DNA of 61,130 nucleotides, taken from JAFGIG01 sp964397545 (GTDB lineage: Bacteria; SDB-A). The position numbers and the translations under genes were made by a program. Each line of letters begins with the position of its first letter. Positions within the stretch are counted from its first letter, which is position 1. A model generated the notes under the pieces. That model ran no database searches. It was not told the origin of the DNA and saw only the letters and a program-made list of their open reading frames with translations. Positions 1-8,550 of this stretch are shown one piece after another. The stretch is from assembly GCA_964397545.1 (NCBI GenBank), contig CAYNIW010000012.1, positions 1-61,130 on the forward strand. The letters are read 5' to 3'.

Positions 1-2637
1 AAAATCCTCGTTGAATACAACAGAGCCCACACCGAGTGTGAATGTGTCGGCATAGGCATAGCCTCCGGCACTTTGAATAAAAAATTCGAATTCAGGAAAA
101 TAAGGAGTCGGACAGGACGGAGACACAGCGATTCTGTATGCGTTGTTCAATCTTACACTGTCTCCGGGGTTGAGCTGAGAGAAGTTCTCAGTCGAATCGA
201 GTATTGTAATATAGGGATCCTTGCTGATAGAGCGAAGGCGGGCCTGAACACTTGTTGCAGTTCCACTGCCTGTATTATTAAAGTATGGGCTTATAAAAAC
301 AGTATCTCCGGGCATAAGTTCGGAGGGTCCGTAATAACCTTTTACAGCCATGACGGGCGCGTTTACAGCGAGATTGAAATTGCTAACCCAAGTGCTCTCA
401 GTCGCCGCTATGGACAAGGTCATCGGTATAGAGTATCCATCTTGCAGACCTCCCGCTATTGTGACGTTGAACTGGGAAGAACCGGCAGTAGAATCGCCGG
501 AGTTTATGTTTCCGTAATTTACAGTGTTTTGATTTATCGTTATATTAGGGTCTGAAGACGACAATGTCCCTACTACGCTGTGGGCTGTCTGAGTTCCCCA
601 GTTTTTGACCCACACGCTCATATTATAGGTCTGGCCGGGATTGACCTGACCGTTGCCGGCCGGAATATATCTGAGATAGCTGACGTAAGCTCCGCTCGAT
701 ATGACATAGATGGAACTCATATAGGGATAGAGGTTGTGTCCGGTAATAGTGACGAGCAAAGAACAAGGGCTCTGGTTGAAGACGTGAACGGTCGCAGAAC
801 CAGAGGCGTTTGTATATGCGGTCCAAGTGGAATCTCCGCTCTTCAGAGCTACAAGAGCGTTCCTGACAGGTGCTCTCGCTGTGTTGACCGTGAATTGAAC
901 ATCAATTCCGCCTACCGGGATCGTCGCCGGATGGTTGACAGTCAAAGCATTGGGGTAATCAGTCCATCCGTCTATTGAAGGATCTCCGAACAGGTTGTAG
1001 GCGTCGTAATAATACTGAACTCTCGATCCGAGATGATATACTCCGAGGAGTCCGTAATCATAGAATGCCCTCTGCCAGGTCACTGTGGAATCGAAAATCG
1101 CGTGGAACACCCATCTTTCGAGGGTATCATCTTCTGTCCAGTAAGAAGAAGGCGCTGATGCCCAAAAACTCACCGATCCTTTGTTCCCCGCTCTTATCCA
1201 TGTTTCAGCAAAACATTCGCCGACAGACCACTGCCCCGTATTGCAGGCGTAGCTCATGACAATAGGATATTCGCTGACGTTGGTCAGGGCGTTGACGTTT
1301 GCCTGTGAAAAGGAAGGACCGTCGGCCCAACTCGTCGAACCGCCGTGTCCTGAATAAATACCCCAGGACCGCCCGTCGTTGAAAGCGGCGCTGACTTGTC
1401 CCGTGGTCGCCCCGTAATAAGACCAAAGGGAATCGCAAACAAAACCCGCGGGGCCGAAGTATGTCTGTATTACGTATCTGTGGGATCCTTCGGAAATATT
1501 GTGGTTGTCGGTGCTCGCCATGAAAACCGCTTTTCTGCACCACGCGTTGCCCTGCGTCCAAAGGTTTGGTTTTTCAAAGAGTAGTGTCTTGTCTATTATG
1601 TTGTTCAACTGGGTCGCGTTGGACACTGAAAATCTTCCGAGCCATACATCGTGAAACAGGTCTCCTCCATGAAGCTGTCCGTAGGGATGGTCGGTTATAG
1701 CGCTCGAATATGCTCCTGTGTAAGCCGGCATATCGTCGTCTCCGATGAGAAGGACAAAAGCGGGCGGCACCGGCCAGTTGTCATATGCGTTCTGTATGTA
1801 GTTTTTAATGACTGTGTTCGTAGTTCCCACCTGCGATTTCAAAGCGACAGTAACGTCGTATCCCTTGCGTTCTTTCCATTCGACAAAACTGCTGAGATTG
1901 GGAGCAAGGGCATCGGGAACGATTATAAGATACACTATAGGCAAAGACGGGTAATCCATATTTCCGTATGAGAAAGCGTTGAGCATGGCTTTCCTGATGT
2001 ATTCTTCATGAGGTTTTGTGTAATATCTTTCATAGTTCGATCTCGTGAGAGCTAAATCAGATCCATTGAGTAAGATTTCGATGTCAATATTTTCCCGAAG
2101 AGTAAGGCTTCCTGTAGCCGGTTCATAACGGACAGGGTAGACTTCAACGGTTACAAACCTGTGGCCTCTTATATAGCCTTCGTCAATAATTCTCGCCGGT
2201 TCGTCCCCGTAAACTGAATTCCCGGTATACGCCGAGTTGTCTATCTCAAAAACTCTCTCTGTTCCGGGAATTTTTATAAGTGAAGCTTGATTGGGATAAA
2301 TCCTGCTTGACAGAAAGATTTCTCTTTCTCCGGATGAATAGGAGTTTAGAGAAACCGAGGCTCCGGAGGGGATTTCGACGAGTTTTCTGATGACAGGAAT
2401 ACCGGGCTCTCCAAGTTCTCCGGATGGATGCGTATTTTGTATTCCGATTACGGTGTAATATTGTCCGTTTTCAAGTTTTTTTGACAGTTCGACGGAATTG
2501 AACTCAGCTCTCAGGCCGACAGACGAAAAATTTGAATAAGTTAACGTCATCTGGGTCTGCGAAGGCGTGAGATCGTATATTTCCGCCGTCAATAATAAAG
2601 GAATTAAAAGAGCCAGGACCGAAACAACCTTCTTCAT
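1..2637 (-). CDS. C25 (gingipain-like) cysteine peptidase, exported, 3' end beyond window
   Basis: The reverse strand is open without a stop from the ATG at 2637 to base 1 (879 codons), so the C-terminus lies outside the window. An AAAAGGAGG site stands directly upstream of the start. The protein opens with a signal peptide (MKKVVSVLALLIPLLLTAE), followed by a propeptide-like region. A C25-type catalytic domain comes next, with His431 in SGHGG and Cys465 in SYACNTG; this dyad spacing is close to that of gingipains. After about residue 540 come Ig-like/CARDB-like beta repeats. Known family members are secreted endopeptidases, often delivered by type IX secretion. Any sorting tail would be in the missing part. 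Peptidase class is confident; substrate is unknown. Confidence 0.88.
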   Translation of the reverse strand, partial: MKKVVSVLALLIPLLLTAEIYDLTPSQTQMTLTYSNFSSVGLRAEFNSVELSKKLENGQYYTVIGIQNTHPSGELGEPGIPVIRKLVEIPSGASVSLNSYSSGEREIFLSSRIYPNQASLIKIPGTERVFEIDNSAYTGNSVYGDEPARIIDEGYIRGHRFVTVEVYPVRYEPATGSLTLRENIDIEILLNGSDLALTRSNYERYYTKPHEEYIRKAMLNAFSYGNMDYPSLPIVYLIIVPDALAPNLSSFVEWKERKGYDVTVALKSQVGTTNTVIKNYIQNAYDNWPVPPAFVLLIGDDDMPAYTGAYSSAITDHPYGQLHGGDLFHDVWLGRFSVSNATQLNNIIDKTLLFEKPNLWTQGNAWCRKAVFMASTDNHNISEGSHRYVIQTYFGPAGFVCDSLWSYYGATTGQVSAAFNDGRSWGIYSGHGGSTSWADGPSFSQANVNALTNVSEYPIVMSYACNTGQWSVGECFAETWIRAGNKGSVSFWASAPSSYWTEDDTLERWVFHAIFDSTVTWQRAFYDYGLLGVYHLGSRVQYYYDAYNLFGDPSIDGWTDYPNALTVNHPATIPVGGIDVQFTVNTARAPVRNALVALKSGDSTWTAYTNASGSATVHVFNQSPCSLLVTITGHNLYPYMSSIYVISSGAYVSYLRYIPAGNGQVNPGQTYNMSVWVKNWGTQTAHSVVGTLSSSDPNITINQNTVNYGNINSGDSTAGSSQFNVTIAGGLQDGYSIPMTLSIAATESTWVSNFNLAVNAPVMAVKGYYGPSELMPGDTVFISPYFNNTGSGTATSVQARLRSISKDPYITILDSTENFSQLNPGDSVRLNNAYRIAVSPSCPTPYFPEFEFFIQSAGGYAYADTFTLGVGSVVFNEDF

Positions 2638-2669
2638 CTTTCCTCCTTTTTATAATAAAAAATAATTGA

Positions 2670-2686
2670 ACCCCCTTTTAGAGGGT
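2670..2686 (-). terminator. Probable intrinsic terminator of the mfd-parvulin operon
   Basis: On the reverse strand ACCCTC and GGGGGT can pair (one G-U) around a TAAAA loop, followed by a T-rich stretch. It sits about 25 bases past the stop of the S4-domain gene and before the C25 peptidase gene. Confidence 0.5.
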
Positions 2687-2709
2687 AATACACCTCATTA
2701 AATAATATG

Positions 2710-2976
2710 TCAATTTGATTCTCCGGAGTTTATAGTAAGATCCTGAATGTATTTTGAGACTTCGCTTTTCTTTACATTTTTTGAGGGAAGAGAGGTTATC
2801 AAATACTTTTCAGATTTTAAAAACCTCTCTATTTCGATTATGTCTTTCTCTTTTACTTCTTTTGAAGGTTTTACTTTTAATCCGTTTAATTTGACAAAAC
2901 CTTCCTGACACGCTTTCGCCGACATCGTTCTGCTCTTGTAAAGGCAGACCGAGTCGAGAAAGAGGTCAATTCTCAT
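2710..2976 (-). CDS. Small S4-domain RNA-binding protein (RqcP/Hsp15-like)
   Basis: This 88-residue protein is almost entirely one S4 domain. It begins MRIDLFLDSVCLYKSRTMS and carries the typical turn in GFVKLNGLKVKPSKEV, then a short basic tail. Length and layout match RqcP (YabO) and Hsp15, which bind stalled 50S ribosomal particles and tRNA during rescue of aborted nascent chains; the function here is inferred from the family. Its ATG overlaps the stop of the preceding SurA-like gene by 4 bases, so it is the last gene of the mfd-parvulin operon. Confidence 0.8.
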   Translation of the reverse strand: MRIDLFLDSVCLYKSRTMSAKACQEGFVKLNGLKVKPSKEVKEKDIIEIERFLKSEKYLITSLPSKNVKKSEVSKYIQDLTINSGESN

Positions 2977-4280
2977 CTGCGTCTTTCTTCGAAATAGACC
3001 TGCGATTTGATTTTTGCAAGCCAGATTTCGACAGCTTTCTGCCTTTCCTTGAAAATATACAGTTCGGTGAGCTGTTCTTTTACTTCTTCAAAAGTCTGAG
3101 ATTCGCCCATCTCGATTTCCTCAAGACGTATAAGTATGAATCCGAAAGGTGAAGGAATCGGGTCTGTATATTCACCCGGCTCAAGCATATTGAGAATGCC
3201 TCTGACAGAAAAATCAAGCGATTCAGCGGGGACATCCCCGAGATAGCCTCCGTCGTCTTTTGTGTATGGATCCTGTGAGTATATCCTCGCCACATCCCGA
3301 AAATCGACGCCTCTTTCGAGCATTGACATGACGGTATCTACATCTGCCAAAGTCTGGACAGTATCTTGGTATGTTGGAAGAAGAGAAAGAAATATTTCAT
3401 AAACTCTGGCGCTGTCAGGCCATTTAGTTGGAACATATATTATGTGTATGCCTGCCGCGCTCTGGGCGACACCCATAGTTCCAGTCTCTATTGAAAATAT
3501 TAACCTCTCGAGTTCGGGTTCGAGCTCTCCTCTTTTGACGATGCCTATGTTGCCGCCGTTCGATCTTGCGTCGGGGTCATCGCTGTATAAAGATGCGAGA
3601 CTTCTGAAGTCATCTCCGGAGTTGAGAGCCTGCAATATGGCGTTGGCTTTTCTGTTCACTTCCATGAGTTGTCTTTCTGACGGAAGAGGAGCGAGAATAA
3701 TCCTCGAAAAACTGTATGAGACGGGGACTGTCAAACTGTCTTTAACCGTATCATAGAATTCATTTAAGATAGAATCAGAAATAAAATATGCTTCTGTGTT
3801 GACAAGACGGGGATGATTGAAAGCGATGTATCTCTCAGAGGCAACCTTGAAGAAGAATTCCCTCCACATGATGTCTTTGGCGAGCTGCCAGTCGATTCCG
3901 GCCTCATCAAAAAAAATACCGATAGAATCCGTAAAAGAAGAATCTCCTGTGATATTCATTGCCATATCCGACAACAGCCCCTCAAATTCTTCGTCTATCA
4001 TCTGAGGCGGGATGTTAAGAACCCCTGAAGTATCGCCTGAATTCAAGACAAGAGATATGTTGATTAAATTCTCATATCTCTCTTTCTCAAAATCTTCACG
4101 GAGTCTCTTGTTGGGCAGCTCAGAGCCGCCCATAAAGAGAATCGAAGTTTTAATGTATGTGTCGAGCTCAGAATTGCTTATTGCTTCTTTTTCTACTACC
4201 ACTAATATTTCATCGGCGTTGGATGAAAAAAGAATTCCTGATATAGAAAAAATCAAAGCAGTAATGAATATCTTTTTCAA
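2973..4280 (-). CDS. SurA-like periplasmic peptidyl-prolyl isomerase, two parvulin domains
   Basis: The 435-residue protein starts with TTG in a 4-base overlap with the upstream gene and has a signal peptide (MKKIFITALIFSISGILFSS). A SurA-type N-terminal helical region follows. Two parvulin domains come after it: one around 180-285 (SDDPDARSNGGNIGIVKRGE, then GIHIIYV), one around 290-400 (SQDPYTKDDGGYLGDVPA, then PFGFILIRLEE). Both keep the GG-x-(I/L)-G core. Known SurA proteins escort beta-barrel proteins across the periplasm. Of the four parvulin-type products in this operon it is closest to a full SurA and lacks a lipobox, so it is probably soluble in the periplasm. Confidence 0.88.
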   Translation of the reverse strand: MKKIFITALIFSISGILFSSNADEILVVVEKEAISNSELDTYIKTSILFMGGSELPNKRLREDFEKERYENLINISLVLNSGDTSGVLNIPPQMIDEEFEGLLSDMAMNITGDSSFTDSIGIFFDEAGIDWQLAKDIMWREFFFKVASERYIAFNHPRLVNTEAYFISDSILNEFYDTVKDSLTVPVSYSFSRIILAPLPSERQLMEVNRKANAILQALNSGDDFRSLASLYSDDPDARSNGGNIGIVKRGELEPELERLIFSIETGTMGVAQSAAGIHIIYVPTKWPDSARVYEIFLSLLPTYQDTVQTLADVDTVMSMLERGVDFRDVARIYSQDPYTKDDGGYLGDVPAESLDFSVRGILNMLEPGEYTDPIPSPFGFILIRLEEIEMGESQTFEEVKEQLTELYIFKERQKAVEIWLAKIKSQVYFEERRR

Positions 4281-5155
4281 TTACCTGACCTCAATTTTAT
4301 GCTGTCGTCATAAATAGTCACGCTCGTGGCAAGAAGAGTGTCAACAAAAGTGTTGAGATAGTCGTATTTGTTGAGCTCGGTAAGATACAACATTATGTAA
4401 GGCCGGATTTGATCGTACGGAGCCATGGGCGATTCTATATATTTTTCTCTTATCACTTTAGCAACGAAGTAACCGTCTCCGACACTGAACGGTTCACTGA
4501 CTTCCCCCGTTTTGAGTTTTGCTACAGCCTCTTCGATGAGTTCCATGTTGGAATAAAGCCTTCTTATTCCCTCTATGGTGTCAAGTCCGACGAGGTTCGG
4601 CACAAGAGTGTCCGGAGTCCCTTCGAGAATTTTATCTCTGGCTATTGTAGCCATTGGTTCGCTGAAAAACTGGTAGAGAACGACTGCTTTTTCGTATTTT
4701 ATTTCGTCTTTCCAGCGATCGTAGGCGTCCCTTACCTCTCCTTCAGTCACGCCCGGCATGGAAAGAGTAAGTCTCTCCAAAACCATCTGAGATACAATCT
4801 GTCTTGTGGCGTCAAACGACATGTATATATATACCGGGTCTTTTTCGTATCCTTCTTTGACTCCGAGGTCGTAAACAGCTTCTCTCGAAAGCCAAGTCTG
4901 AAGGACGCTCGAGATTATCTCCGCAGGAAATGTGTCAGGATCCACTCCGAGCATGTAAATCATATAAGACCTGAACGGAGCGTATCTGACATTTTTGCCG
5001 TTGACCGTGGCTATTATTGTCGAAGTGTCGTCGTCCATCAGAAAATGTTCGGCAGTCTGGTCCGGTTTTCCCGTCTGACTACCGTTTTGACCGGCGTCTT
5101 TGGAACAGGAGATCATGACAGCCGATAAAAGCAAGCAGAATAATATTTTCTTCAA
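4277..5155 (-). CDS. Parvulin/SurA-N-like lipoprotein, degenerate
   Basis: The 292-residue product has a lipoprotein signal peptide ending in VMISC, so lipidation at about Cys17 is likely. The middle resembles the SurA/PrsA helical chaperone domain (SREAVYDLGVKEGYEKDPVY, then VTEGEVRDAYDRW). The C-terminal part looks like a worn parvulin fold (GEVSEPFSVGDGYFVAKVI) without the usual GG-LG core. It probably binds unfolded clients without isomerase activity, which is inference. It ends in a TTGA overlap with the next gene and follows a related lipoprotein 12 bases upstream. Confidence 0.72.
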   Translation of the reverse strand: MKKILFCLLLSAVMISCSKDAGQNGSQTGKPDQTAEHFLMDDDTSTIIATVNGKNVRYAPFRSYMIYMLGVDPDTFPAEIISSVLQTWLSREAVYDLGVKEGYEKDPVYIYMSFDATRQIVSQMVLERLTLSMPGVTEGEVRDAYDRWKDEIKYEKAVVLYQFFSEPMATIARDKILEGTPDTLVPNLVGLDTIEGIRRLYSNMELIEEAVAKLKTGEVSEPFSVGDGYFVAKVIREKYIESPMAPYDQIRPYIMLYLTELNKYDYLNTFVDTLLATSVTIYDDSIKLRSGN

Positions 5156-5167
5156 TTTTTCACCCCG

Positions 5168-6892
5168 TCAGTTGCCAATAATTTGTTGCAGTATCTGTTC
5201 GTAGTTTGATACTGTGTCAATTTTGTATTTGTTTTTAAGGTCTTCGAGGACGAGAAGCTTGACTGAATCTGTCTTTGAAATTCTCATGTTGCCGTCAATT
5301 CTCTCTTTAACATCTTCAAAAGGAAGTAGGGTCTCAGGTATGACTTCTTCGAGCATGACTACAGCAAAAAGTCCGCTGTCAGCCGAAAAGACATCTGATA
5401 TACTGCCAATTTCGGTCATGGAGAATATCACTGAATCGAACGCGGGATACCTTCCCTGAGGGAACAGACCGAGTTTGCCGCCGCTCCTTGAAGAAAAATG
5501 TATTGAATGAAGTTTTGCGAGCGTGTCGAATCTGAGGGTGTCGCCTCTGCGCAATTGAGGCAGGACGGCATTTTTCAGAGAATCCAGGGTAGTGGTCTCT
5601 ATTATTCTCGCGCGTCTTCTTTCGGGAAGAGTGAATTCTTCGGGATGTTCATCATAGTATTGGACAATATCCTGATCGCTGACAGTGACATTCTTTTTTA
5701 TAGAATCTTCGATAAACTGCCACGAATAAGTCCTGTCCACCTGAGCGTATACATTTCTTTCTATCACGGGGAGCCTGTCAACTCCTGCTGATTTTGCCGC
5801 AACGAGGAGAAGATCGGTCAACATTATATTTTCGCAATTCTTCCTGAACATTGAAGTGTCTTCGGCGAAATACGGGAGCATCCATTTTCTTTCGTCAACT
5901 TTATTTTTTAGATCTCCGAGGGTCACTTTTTCATCGCCGTAAGATATGAAAAGATAAGATTTTTCTTCATCAGAAAATTCCACGGGGGGAGGGCCGAAAG
6001 GGTTTGACTGAGCTCCCTGAGCCATTTTCTTGTGCAGAACGGTCAAAGCCGGTTCGTGAATTTGAACATTGAAGGCCTTCTTCAGGCTGTCAATGTAATC
6101 ATCCGCGAGTTCCCTTTGTAGTTCCTGTTCTTTCATGGCTTTCAGCTGAGCGTAGGATTCCTCCAGAGGTCTCCTTCTCAAGTTTTCTCTTGCGGAAATC
6201 CTGTAAATAAGATGCCAACCGAAATCTGTTTTTACGGGTTTTGAAAGCTCTCCGTCGGACATTGAAAAAGCGGCTTCTTCAAAAGGCTTTACCATTCTGC
6301 CTTTTGTAAAATAGTCGAGGTCGCCGCCTATGGGTTTTGTTCCCAAATCTTCAGAAAAAAGAGAGACCATTTCGGTGAAAAGACTGTCTCTCTCGGGTGA
6401 TTCCCACTGAGTAGAAAGTATTCCGTATATACTGTCGGCGAGAGAACTGTCGTTAAGAAGTATATGTTTGCACCATATCTCCTCTCCCATGTCATCCCAT
6501 AATTTGACTATCTCCAGAGAATCAATTTCGGCTCTATTGATGACGACCTGCCAATATAACTCGCCTAAAATGCTGTTTTCTCTCGACATATCAATAGTGT
6601 AAACCGCCGAACTGTCGCTCAACATGCCTGCCGCCTGAGCTCCCAAACCCAAAAGATGCATCTCGACAAGGTTGTCCATAACCTGAGTGAGTCTCATAAG
6701 TGCTGTGTCGGGATCTTCGCCTTCATAAGAAAAGAAATTAGCCCTAACTTCGACTATACCTATTTCTCTCTTCATGTCTTTGTCGCCGATCGTAATTAGA
6801 AGCGTATCCCTGTCTATGACCTTCGGTTTGCCGGTGCATGAGGCAAGGAAAAGAATCGCAGTAAGGGTCAGGATCGTCAGACATTTTTTCAT
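5168..6892 (-). CDS. Parvulin-type peptidyl-prolyl isomerase lipoprotein
   Basis: The 574-residue product has a lipobox (LFLASC, Cys19). A parvulin domain lies at about 150-255, with IWCKHILLNDSS, SEDLGTKPIGGDLDYFTKGR and TDFGWHLIYRIS. A second, weaker one lies at about 425-530 (RRRARIIETT, GGKLGLFPQGRYPAF). The layout resembles PrsA/SurA foldases anchored to a membrane. A GGAGGAATT ribosome site precedes the ATG, which overlaps the upstream stop as ATGA. It is the second of four parvulin-like products encoded after mfd and presumably helps outer-membrane or secreted protein folding. Confidence 0.83.
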   Translation of the reverse strand: MKKCLTILTLTAILFLASCTGKPKVIDRDTLLITIGDKDMKREIGIVEVRANFFSYEGEDPDTALMRLTQVMDNLVEMHLLGLGAQAAGMLSDSSAVYTIDMSRENSILGELYWQVVINRAEIDSLEIVKLWDDMGEEIWCKHILLNDSSLADSIYGILSTQWESPERDSLFTEMVSLFSEDLGTKPIGGDLDYFTKGRMVKPFEEAAFSMSDGELSKPVKTDFGWHLIYRISARENLRRRPLEESYAQLKAMKEQELQRELADDYIDSLKKAFNVQIHEPALTVLHKKMAQGAQSNPFGPPPVEFSDEEKSYLFISYGDEKVTLGDLKNKVDERKWMLPYFAEDTSMFRKNCENIMLTDLLLVAAKSAGVDRLPVIERNVYAQVDRTYSWQFIEDSIKKNVTVSDQDIVQYYDEHPEEFTLPERRRARIIETTTLDSLKNAVLPQLRRGDTLRFDTLAKLHSIHFSSRSGGKLGLFPQGRYPAFDSVIFSMTEIGSISDVFSADSGLFAVVMLEEVIPETLLPFEDVKERIDGNMRISKTDSVKLLVLEDLKNKYKIDTVSNYEQILQQIIGN

Positions 6893-8550
6893 AATTCCTC
6901 CTTTTTCCTGGACAAAACATTTCTGACAGCTCCGCTGTCAATTTGGACCAAATGTTTTTTTCTCGCGTTTTCCAATATCATTCCTGTAATTTGATTTCTG
7001 ATTTCTTCTTCGCAGAGAGCTTTGCATCTTTCCCAGACGTCAGGTAGAGGGAGAAGAGAATCGCTTTTTCTGGGGCCGGTTTTAAAAATAACCCAGTAAC
7101 CGTCCATAAAGACGACATCAGAAAAACTCTCCGGTTCAATAGTAAAAATAATCGAGTCTATTTCGCTTCTGTATCTGCCTCTTGAAACAAATCCGAGGTC
7201 TCCGAAATTTTTAGCGGACGGAAGAAGCGAATATCTTACCGCCAGAGATTCAAAAGGCGCTCCGCGGGTGACGGAATCAAGTAATTCTTCGGCAAAAAGG
7301 GAATCCATGACTCCGATTATGAAAAGTTCTATTCTTTCAGGTATAGTAAAAAGGTGTCCGTTGCTGAGATAATAGGCATAAACTTCCTGTGAATCGACCT
7401 CCGCTCCCGTCCGTGAGTAAACATACGACTTAAAAACGAGAGAATCTTTAAGTTCGTTGAATTTCGCCAGCAACGTGCCTTCCAAAGAAATACCTCTCCT
7501 GCGTGCTTCCTGAAGAAGGAGGTAGGGCGGGATAAAGTCTCTTGTCAAAAAAAGTCTGAGCATAGAAGTGTCTGAGAGGTTGGGATAGAGCATTCTGTTT
7601 GTCTTCAGCCTGTCTATGAGGTCTGCGACTGAAATTGTGTCGTCTCCCGCGACGGTAAGCCATTGCAGGCTTAGCTCTTCTTCTATGTTCGGCAGGACGG
7701 TTTGATCCTTTTCAGTCAGTTTCTGAAAAGGAGGAAGGGAAGAAAACCTGTCAAAAACTTCGCCGTTAAACTTAATAATAGTTTTCTTTCTTAACCCGTC
7801 AATCATCCTGCTTGTCTGTTCGTAGTAAAACCTCTGCCCCTCCTGTATGATTATAAGTTCTTTCAAGTCTTCAAAATCCCCCGGATACGCCGGTTCTGTC
7901 GTTCCGAGCCTGGCCATTACGAAAATGCCCGTATCGGTTTCAATGGGCTGAGAGACTGAAGGTTCAGGCAAAGAAAGCAGAACTTCGCCGAGACTGAAAG
8001 AAATCATGAAGGGAAATATATCTCTTAGGTCGCCCGTTGGACCGTAATATAGACCTCCGAAATTGTATCTGGATCGCAAGGAAGTCACGTATTCTTTAAG
8101 AGCTGTCGTGTCTCCGACGAGTGTTTTCATCGAATCCGATATCTGCTGGGCTTCGCCTAATCTTCCTGGTGGAATTCTTACAAGCATCGCTCTCACTTGT
8201 ATCTGCGATTCTTCCCAAAATCTTTTGGCAAACTCTTTGTGCTCTGCGGCCAGGCTGTCGCTGACAGAACTCAGAAACGAATCTATAACAATGACTCTCC
8301 TGAGGTCTTCAATGTCTAAGGAAATCCGCTCTTCATAGCCTTCTTCTCTCGCGGTTATTAGCATCAGCTCTATATCCGTGACAGAATCTATAAAATTGAA
8401 AAAGGAGTCTTCGGGCAGAAACATAACATAACTTGGAATATCCCTGTCCGTCAGAACGGGAGCCCCGTCAATCCTGACCAGAACAGTTTCCCCTCTGCAG
8501 CCCAAAACCATAAAAGCAGAGAATATAACGCAATAAACAAATTTCTTCAT
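6889..8550 (-). CDS. Parvulin-type foldase lipoprotein
   Basis: The 553-residue lipoprotein has a signal peptide ending in MVLGC (Cys18). Two parvulin-like regions are visible. The first is about 120-225 (IQVRAMLVRIPPG, then TDTGIFVMARLG). The second is about 400-500 (IPERIELFIIGVM, FGDLGFVSRGRYRSEID, GYWVIFKTG). The second keeps the GDLG turn; the first is eroded. The start codon overlaps the mfd stop by one base, so expression should be coupled to mfd. This is the first and most mfd-proximal of the four foldase-like genes. Confidence 0.78.
   Translation of the reverse strand: MKKFVYCVIFSAFMVLGCRGETVLVRIDGAPVLTDRDIPSYVMFLPEDSFFNFIDSVTDIELMLITAREEGYEERISLDIEDLRRVIVIDSFLSSVSDSLAAEHKEFAKRFWEESQIQVRAMLVRIPPGRLGEAQQISDSMKTLVGDTTALKEYVTSLRSRYNFGGLYYGPTGDLRDIFPFMISFSLGEVLLSLPEPSVSQPIETDTGIFVMARLGTTEPAYPGDFEDLKELIIIQEGQRFYYEQTSRMIDGLRKKTIIKFNGEVFDRFSSLPPFQKLTEKDQTVLPNIEEELSLQWLTVAGDDTISVADLIDRLKTNRMLYPNLSDTSMLRLFLTRDFIPPYLLLQEARRRGISLEGTLLAKFNELKDSLVFKSYVYSRTGAEVDSQEVYAYYLSNGHLFTIPERIELFIIGVMDSLFAEELLDSVTRGAPFESLAVRYSLLPSAKNFGDLGFVSRGRYRSEIDSIIFTIEPESFSDVVFMDGYWVIFKTGPRKSDSLLPLPDVWERCKALCEEEIRNQITGMILENARKKHLVQIDSGAVRNVLSRKKEEL

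Noticed and set aside
73..1971. Several + strand open frames in the first 2 kb
   Set aside because: They are shadows of the C25 peptidase, which is open over the whole reverse strand with family motifs.
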